This document shows positions 55,469 to 60,615 of a DNA stretch of 60,615 nt, piece after piece. The DNA is from Sulfuricaulis sp. (GTDB taxonomy: Bacteria; Pseudomonadota; Gammaproteobacteria; Acidiferrobacterales; Sulfurifustaceae): contig NZ_JANLGY010000012.1 in assembly GCF_024653915.1 (NCBI RefSeq), positions 1 through 60,615 of the forward strand. The letters run 5' to 3'. Below the pieces are notes generated by a model. It was given only the letters and a program-made list of their open reading frames with translations. It was not told the origin of the DNA and ran no database searches. The first letter of the stretch is position 1, and each line of letters starts with the position of its first letter. A program made the translations under genes and the position numbers.

Positions 55469-56122
55469 TCAGCGCAGGGGCAGAATCTGCCAACCGCGCC
55501 GCTGCGCCTCGCGCCGCAGGATATCGTCGGGATTGACTGCCACCGCGTGGTCGACGATGGAAAGCAACGGCAAATCGTTGTGCGAATCGCTGTAGAACCA
55601 ACTGTCCTGCAACGTCTGTCCTTGTTCCTGCATCCAGCTTTTCAGCCGCGTGACCTTGCCTTCGCGGTAGCAGGGTGTGCCCGCGACCCTGCCCGTGAAA
55701 CGTCCGTCGCGTTCCTCCGGCTCGGTGGCGATCAGGTGTGGAATATCGAACTCCCAGGCGATCGGCGCCGTGACGAAGCGATTGGTCGCGGTGATGATGA
55801 CGAGCGTGTCGCCGTGCGCACGGTGCAAGTTCACGAGCGCACGGGCGGCGGGCGTGATCATGGGCAGAACTTTGGCCTGCATGTATTGCCGGTGCCAGCC
55901 ATCGAGCGTGGCGCGGTCGTGTTGCGCCAGCGGACGCAGGGCGAATGCGAGAAACTCCATGATGTCGAGCGTGCCGGCCTGATACTCGGCGTAATAGCGT
56001 TCGTTTTCACGTTCATACTCCTCGCCATCCACAATGTGGTTGTCGATGAGGTAGCGCCCCCAAGCGTAGTCGCTGTCGCCACGCAACAAGGTATTATCGA
56101 GGTCGAAAATCGCGAGACTCAA
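55469..56122 (-). CDS. HAD-IB family hydrolase (SerB-like)
   Basis: A 217-residue HAD-superfamily subfamily IB phosphatase. Motif I is FDLDNTLL at 6-13 with the nucleophile Asp7, motif II is IITATNRF, and motif III is the K of GKVTRL with YSDSHNDLPLL as motif IV. Relatives act on small phosphate esters such as phosphoserine or histidinol phosphate. It is encoded 11 bases upstream of btuC. Whether it acts on a corrinoid-pathway phosphate is not determinable; cobC already provides that activity. Confidence 0.82.
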   Translation of the reverse strand: MSLAIFDLDNTLLRGDSDYAWGRYLIDNHIVDGEEYERENERYYAEYQAGTLDIMEFLAFALRPLAQHDRATLDGWHRQYMQAKVLPMITPAARALVNLHRAHGDTLVIITATNRFVTAPIAWEFDIPHLIATEPEERDGRFTGRVAGTPCYREGKVTRLKSWMQEQGQTLQDSWFYSDSHNDLPLLSIVDHAVAVNPDDILRREAQRRGWQILPLR

Positions 56123-56192
56123 GAATTAATTCCTGTTTAATGAATTTGAACCGTCAAGGATGCCAAAAACTTCAAGGCTGAGAGAATATATT

Positions 56193-57221
56193 TCATTTCG
56201 GAAAGAATGTCTGTTCTGGCAGCAGGTGCTGCAAGTCCCAGAGGTAGACATTCGCATCGTCGGAAGTCGAGGCCAGATAGCGCCCGTCGGACGAAAGACT
56301 AACGGCAGTTCCGCAGAGTTCATGCGGCTGGAAACGTTTCAGGACATTGCCGGTTTGCGCATCCAGTATGTATACGGCGCTGTCGGTTTGCCGGCCGATG
56401 CTGGCGAGGCTCCGGCCATCGCGGTTGAAGCTGATGGACTTGACGATGCCATGATGCTCCGTGGGCAGAATAGTGAGCGATTCGTCGGCCAGCCGCCAGC
56501 GGAACAGCTTGAACCAGCCACTGCCCATGAGGAAATTCCCATCGGGCGCGAAGGCCAGGTCCTGCGCATCTGTTGGCGGAGACGGCAGCGGTCGTGGTTG
56601 TTCTTCCAGACGCCAATAAAAGACCCGCCCATCCGTGCCGCCGGAAGCCAGTTGTCGGGTGGAAGGGTGGTAGGCCACGGCGCGCACCGCGCCGCGGTGA
56701 AGCGACAGATCGTGAATGAGAAAAAAATCGGTCAACCGCCAGAGGCGCACATGTCCGTCGCTGTGCCCCGTGATGACCAAGGCGCTGGCTTCATCGACAT
56801 CCATGTCGGTGATCGGGGAGGGCGTGACAAAGCGTTTGAGCAGAGTGCCGTCGCGCGTCCAGCGCGCCAACACACCATCGTAAGCCGCGGACAGTATTTC
56901 ACGATCATGGTTGAGGAATTGCAGCCCTTGGAGCGAGCCAGCGTGCGCCGCCCAGCCGGCGACCTCTTTTCCTTCCGGCAAGGTCCACAGGCGTATGCGC
57001 CCCTCCGAGCCGCCTGAGGCGAATGTCTTCGATTCGCTGCCAAAGGCGAGCGCATAGCCGTTGTTGTGAACGTCCCGTAGGACCACATTGGCGGGAACGC
57101 GGGGTGTCGACACGCATCCGACCAGTGCCAGTCCGGCCATCATCCATACAATACCGGCGAACCGCCGTCGACCCAATGCCGCATTGCTGTCACGGCGGCT
57201 TCGTGGAAAAATCATGCGCAT
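56193..57221 (-). CDS. WD40-repeat lipoprotein
   Basis: A 342-residue protein with a basic N-terminus, hydrophobic segment and lipobox ALVGC (Cys36). The body is made of seven WD40-like blades ([58 protein letters not shown]), predicting a beta-propeller at the cell envelope. WD40 lipoproteins are uncommon in bacteria and their partners are usually unknown. ATG at 57221 or 57215. It is divergent from rppH. Confidence 0.75.
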   Translation of the reverse strand: MRMIFPRSRRDSNAALGRRRFAGIVWMMAGLALVGCVSTPRVPANVVLRDVHNNGYALAFGSESKTFASGGSEGRIRLWTLPEGKEVAGWAAHAGSLQGLQFLNHDREILSAAYDGVLARWTRDGTLLKRFVTPSPITDMDVDEASALVITGHSDGHVRLWRLTDFFLIHDLSLHRGAVRAVAYHPSTRQLASGGTDGRVFYWRLEEQPRPLPSPPTDAQDLAFAPDGNFLMGSGWFKLFRWRLADESLTILPTEHHGIVKSISFNRDGRSLASIGRQTDSAVYILDAQTGNVLKRFQPHELCGTAVSLSSDGRYLASTSDDANVYLWDLQHLLPEQTFFPK

Positions 57222-57255
57222 TGATTTGGAATATTCCGATTTTGACGGGATTGTA

Positions 57256-57744
57256 ATGATAGACGAACACGGTTACCGCCCCAATGTGGGCATTATTCTA
57301 TGCAACCGCCTGAACCAGGTTTTCTGGGCACGGCGTTGTGGCCAGGATGGCTGGCAGTTTCCGCAGGGTGGTGTCCGGCCCAAAGAGCCGATTAACGAGG
57401 CCATGTACCGCGAATTGCGTGAGGAAGTGGGCCTGTCGCCGTCGCACATTGAAATACTGGGCCGCACCCGTGACTGGTTGCATTACGACATACCCGACAA
57501 TTTTCGCCGTCGCCATCCACACAGTGCGTTCCGGGGCCAGAAGCAAATCTGGTATTTGTTGCGTTTGGTCGGAAAGGACCAGGATGTGCGGCTCGATTTG
57601 TGCGAGCGGCCCGAATTCGATGAATGGCGCTGGATCGAATACTGGAGCGCGCTGGAGAACATCATCAGTTTCAAGCGCCAGGTTTACCAGCAGGCCTTGG
57701 CTGAGCTTGAACCGCTTTTGTCTTCCCTGAATACGCACGGCTGA
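57256..57744 (+). CDS. rppH: RNA pyrophosphohydrolase
   Basis: A 162-residue Nudix hydrolase that removes pyrophosphate from 5' ends of mRNA to trigger decay. It begins [17 protein letters not shown] as in E. coli RppH and has the Nudix box from [12 protein letters not shown] to RELREEVGL. Upstream codons on this frame (from 57088 or 57214) overlap the WD40 gene and are not expected to be used. A membrane protein gene follows after 14 bases. Confidence 0.95.
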   Translation: MIDEHGYRPNVGIILCNRLNQVFWARRCGQDGWQFPQGGVRPKEPINEAMYRELREEVGLSPSHIEILGRTRDWLHYDIPDNFRRRHPHSAFRGQKQIWYLLRLVGKDQDVRLDLCERPEFDEWRWIEYWSALENIISFKRQVYQQALAELEPLLSSLNTHG

Positions 57745-57758
57745 GGAATACGCGGCGC

Positions 57759-60470
57759 ATGTTACCAGCCGCTGCACGCCCTTCCGCCCGTTATCGTTCC
57801 GTTACCGTTGTCTCCATTCTGGCGTTTGTGCTGCTGGGTTTTTTTTCGTTCGGCCGCCTCCCCATCGATCTTCCTCCATCACGCGATGCACCGCGCCTGA
57901 ACATCCATGTTTCCGTGCCGGGCCTGACCACTCCGGCGATTGAGAAAGAGCTGATGCTCCCGCTCGAGTCTGCGCTCGCAGATCTACCGGGTGTGGTCGC
58001 CATGGAGTCAACCGCTGCCTCGGGGAGCGTCAGCATCGATCTGCGCTTGAATCATCGTCGCGATATCGATGCCGTGCAACGCCATGTCATGTCGCGCCTG
58101 GAGCGTGACAGAACTTCCTGGCCGGCATCCATCGATCCACCAGCAGTTACGTGGATTGATTATTCTTCAGCAAGCATGGAATTCAATCTGATATCCAGAA
58201 CGCATGACTCACTGGCATTGCGTGACTGGGCCGAAGCCGGGTTTGCCAGGCGCTTGCGGGAATTACCGGGTGTTGCCACGGTGGATATGGCGGGTGGCAC
58301 CGTGCGCGAAATTCTGGTCATGCCGGATCAGCGGCGACTGGCCGGCTACGGACTTTCATTCGAGGATCTCCTGCAAGCGATCCGGAAAAATCCCGAGGTG
58401 GGTTCTCACGTCAGTCAGTCGCCGGTGAAGAAGCGAAACCGGCGTGATCCCATGCTGTCGGGAAGCTTGGCGGCGTTGGCGGCGGTTCCCGTCATTTTGC
58501 CTGACGGTGAGAGCATTCAGCTCTCGGAGGTGGCCGAGCTGGTGCCGAACCAGCTGGCAAATCCGGTACCGGTGCGCGTGGACGGCGCGGAGACCGTCAA
58601 GGTGACGGTGCACAAGCAGGCGCCATCGGCGCTGTCGGATGTCGTCGGGGAACTTCGGTCGCATGTGGACTGGATGCGTGCGAACCGATTAATACCCGAT
58701 GGTATCGAGATCCAGTCCTTTTCCGGACATTTCGACGATGCACGACGCCCCCTGAGAAAAATAGCCTACGCGTTTCTCATCGGTTTTATTCTGGTTCTGT
58801 TCACAGTACATCTACTGTGGGGCCGAGGGCGGCGCACCCTGATGCTCGGTGTGATTACCGTGGCTTCGTTGCAGGGTGTATTCATCACGATGGCGTTATC
58901 GGGCATGGCGCTCGATGTCATGATGCTGGGAGCTTTGGTGCTGGGCACGGGACTTTATGGCGGCAGTGTCATGCTGATGTTTGAAGGAAAATCCCGGTCT
59001 GTACTTGCGCCAGTCAATAGCGTCCGTCCTGTGGTCGCGGCGGCGATGGCCTTGGTGGCGGCGCTTGTTCCGGTATGGTTTGTGGGTGGTGAACTGAGTG
59101 CGCTCTACCGTGAGTTTGTTAGCGTATTTGCCGGCGCCTGGCTGCTGGCCGCGCTGCTGGCATGGTGGCTGGTACCGGTGTTCGATACGCGCCACCGTGG
59201 TGGAAAAGCCCAGTGGAACGCGGCCGTCAGCCATGCCATGGCCCGCATGCGCCGCTTATATGAAGGCCTGCTGCGTCGCCTGTTGCAAAGGACTGTGTTG
59301 TGGCTGGCGGTGTCCTCGGTGACGGTTGCTGTATTGGGGCCTGTTCTTTTTGTGAAAATCCGCGAAGCTCCCGCGCAAAATGGATCGTCTGGACAGGAGC
59401 TTGTCCTGCGCGTTCAGGGACCGGAAGGCGCCGGTTTATTGGCGCTTGCCGATGATGTTGTGCGGCGACTGGGGTCATTGCCTGAGTTACGCCAAGTGAA
59501 ACATTCGTCACAGGCCGTCCGGGAAGAGCTGATGATTCATATCAATGAAGAGCGCGCGCGTGAACTCGACGTGGACATTGCCGGGATCGGCAGGGCATTG
59601 GCCATCGCCACGACCGGAATTCCGGCTGGAAGTTTTCGCGATGCAGACCATCTCTATAATGTACGCATGCGCCTGCCGGCTGAAGATGCGGGCAGTGTTG
59701 CCACGGGAAAGATTTTACTTCTCGGTGAGCTCGAGAATCGTCCCGCCGTGCACTTGCGTGATATCGCCACGCTGGAGCGGGCTGTCGTGCCGGCGCAGAT
59801 TCGCCATCTCAACGGGAAACCGGTGATCGAGGTTATCGCCCAGATCGCCAGCGAGCCCTCGTTCGATCAGGTCATAAAAAAAGTGAACGCGGCGCTCGAC
59901 AGCATGAAATTGTCATCCGGTTATCGACTTTTTTTCGGGCGCAGCGGAGTAAGCGCGCAGATGAACCGGGGGCTGATAGCGCAGGGTATATCGGTTTTGT
60001 TGATTATGCTTGTGACGACATGGCTTTATCGCTCGTTGCGTCTCGGACTGCTTATATCGCTAACGGCAGTTGTCACGCTGGTCGGCACGGGCGCCGCGCT
60101 GTTGGCTTTTGGCATGCCAGTGTCGCCACCGGTGTGGTTAGGCGCATTGTTGCTGCTTGGTATTTCGGCGGGCCATGCCACCGCGCTGGTGGCGCGATGT
60201 GAAGCGCAATCGCCAGACTTGCCTTTGTTGCGACGACTGCAACAGGCCGCCCGATATCAGTTTGGTCCATTATTCACCATGGTCCTGACGGCGATCTTGG
60301 GCATGTTGTCTTTGATGTGGATCAATGGCAGCGCTTCTGTCTTGCATACACTTATTATTGTTCTGGTCACCGGTTTGCTAGTTTCGTTGCTGGTAAACTT
60401 ATTGTTGACTCCGCTGCTGTATTGGCTGGTTTCGCGCAAGGAACAAATTCCCCTGCAACCGCGTCAATAG
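57759..60470 (+). CDS. degenerate RND-family membrane protein
   Basis: A 903-residue protein with the RND efflux-pump plan: TM1, a large periplasmic loop, about five helices, a second large loop and about five more helices. It resembles AcrB/MexB-type and heavy-metal efflux permeases but is about 130 residues shorter. The paired aspartates of TM4 that carry protons are not there: the matching segment reads LGTGLYGGSVMLMFEG. The second-half counterpart is LGISAGHATALV. No periplasmic adaptor or outer-membrane channel gene is adjacent. Transport by the usual proton route seems unlikely. Confidence 0.75.
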   Translation: MLPAAARPSARYRSVTVVSILAFVLLGFFSFGRLPIDLPPSRDAPRLNIHVSVPGLTTPAIEKELMLPLESALADLPGVVAMESTAASGSVSIDLRLNHRRDIDAVQRHVMSRLERDRTSWPASIDPPAVTWIDYSSASMEFNLISRTHDSLALRDWAEAGFARRLRELPGVATVDMAGGTVREILVMPDQRRLAGYGLSFEDLLQAIRKNPEVGSHVSQSPVKKRNRRDPMLSGSLAALAAVPVILPDGESIQLSEVAELVPNQLANPVPVRVDGAETVKVTVHKQAPSALSDVVGELRSHVDWMRANRLIPDGIEIQSFSGHFDDARRPLRKIAYAFLIGFILVLFTVHLLWGRGRRTLMLGVITVASLQGVFITMALSGMALDVMMLGALVLGTGLYGGSVMLMFEGKSRSVLAPVNSVRPVVAAAMALVAALVPVWFVGGELSALYREFVSVFAGAWLLAALLAWWLVPVFDTRHRGGKAQWNAAVSHAMARMRRLYEGLLRRLLQRTVLWLAVSSVTVAVLGPVLFVKIREAPAQNGSSGQELVLRVQGPEGAGLLALADDVVRRLGSLPELRQVKHSSQAVREELMIHINEERARELDVDIAGIGRALAIATTGIPAGSFRDADHLYNVRMRLPAEDAGSVATGKILLLGELENRPAVHLRDIATLERAVVPAQIRHLNGKPVIEVIAQIASEPSFDQVIKKVNAALDSMKLSSGYRLFFGRSGVSAQMNRGLIAQGISVLLIMLVTTWLYRSLRLGLLISLTAVVTLVGTGAALLAFGMPVSPPVWLGALLLLGISAGHATALVARCEAQSPDLPLLRRLQQAARYQFGPLFTMVLTAILGMLSLMWINGSASVLHTLIIVLVTGLLVSLLVNLLLTPLLYWLVSRKEQIPLQPRQ

Positions 60471-60530
60471 GTACAAGTTGTTATCTGTTAGAATCCCGCG
60501 TTCATATTTTTTGATTTATCGGAGGACCCC

Positions 60531-60615
60531 GTGACCCACCTTCCCCGCCGTCTCTTCCTCAAGAACACGCTCGCCACCGCCGTCTTGGTCGGTGTCGGCA
60601 GCACCGGCCTGTTCC
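60531..60615 (+). CDS. Tat-exported protein, truncated by window edge (SoxY-like leader)
   Basis: Only 28 codons are visible: GTG at 60531, preceded by GGAGG seven bases upstream, encodes a twin-arginine signal (LPRRLFLKNTLATAVLVG). The leader resembles those of SoxY sulfur carriers, but the mature part is outside the window, so the identity is only suggested. The gap 60471-60530 contains the ribosome site. Confidence 0.5.
   Translation, partial: MTHLPRRLFLKNTLATAVLVGVGSTGLF

Overview
The window looks like a chromosomal segment of a free-living gammaproteobacterium, probably outside the enteric and Pseudomonas groups. The evidence is the gene order ispB / rplU-rpmA-obgE-proB / rpsT / murJ-ribF-ileS-lspA-ispH / fimT-pilV-pilW-pilX-pilY1-pilE, which is typical of Gammaproteobacteria with type IV pili, plus pilS-pilR beside pilA and an ampD-ampE pair. 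A Tat-exported protein begins at the right edge. Its leader is compatible with a SoxY-type sulfur carrier, but too little is visible to fix the lifestyle. No insertion sequence, prophage, CRISPR array or rRNA was seen.

Layout. 1-3226 (+): surface-polysaccharide genes, namely an SGNH hydrolase with an apparent frameshift, a GT2 glycosyltransferase and an LPG-synthase-type membrane protein. 3223-10307 (-): a compact operon making and modifying a CDP-linked deoxysugar (cytidylyltransferase, 4,6-dehydratase, C-methyltransferase, epimerase, acyltransferase, CmcI-type methyltransferase, aminotransferase), headed by a polyprenol-phosphate-type GT2. 10388-16486 (-): three tandem paralogous TPR-containing GT-C-like membrane proteins. 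16571-17011 (-): a cysteine-free major pilin with a long leader and a sigma-54 promoter. 17408-20451 (-): PilR and PilS. 20600-32810: housekeeping genes and tRNA-Pro(CGG). 32847-40470 (-): the minor pilin/PilY1 operon. 40853-43044 (+): a Fur-family regulator, tRNA-Thr(CGT), ampD and ampE. 43119-55457: a corrinoid salvage and uptake locus with cobUTCS-btuF on + and btuB-tonB-cobalamin adenosyltransferase on -, the latter behind a cobalamin riboswitch; btuCD lie further on, after a small lipoprotein and a GGDEF/EAL protein. 55469-60615: a HAD hydrolase, a WD40 lipoprotein, RppH, a degenerate RND-type protein and the Tat-exported protein.

How it works together. From about 17 kb down to 3.2 kb every gene lies on the minus strand in one direction: pilin, three GT-C proteins, a polyprenol-phosphate-type GT, then a CDP-sugar pathway. 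The simplest reading is a candidate pilin (or surface protein) O-glycosylation system in which a CDP-derived branched or amino deoxysugar is put on a lipid carrier and transferred by the tandem GT-C enzymes. This is the most interesting hypothesis in the window and is inference. The second clear system is cobalamin salvage: outer-membrane uptake (BtuB/TonB), ABC import (BtuFCD), adenosylation, and nucleotide-loop assembly (CobU, CobT, CobS, CobC). No corrin-ring synthesis genes are present here. Only the btuB branch has a visible riboswitch.
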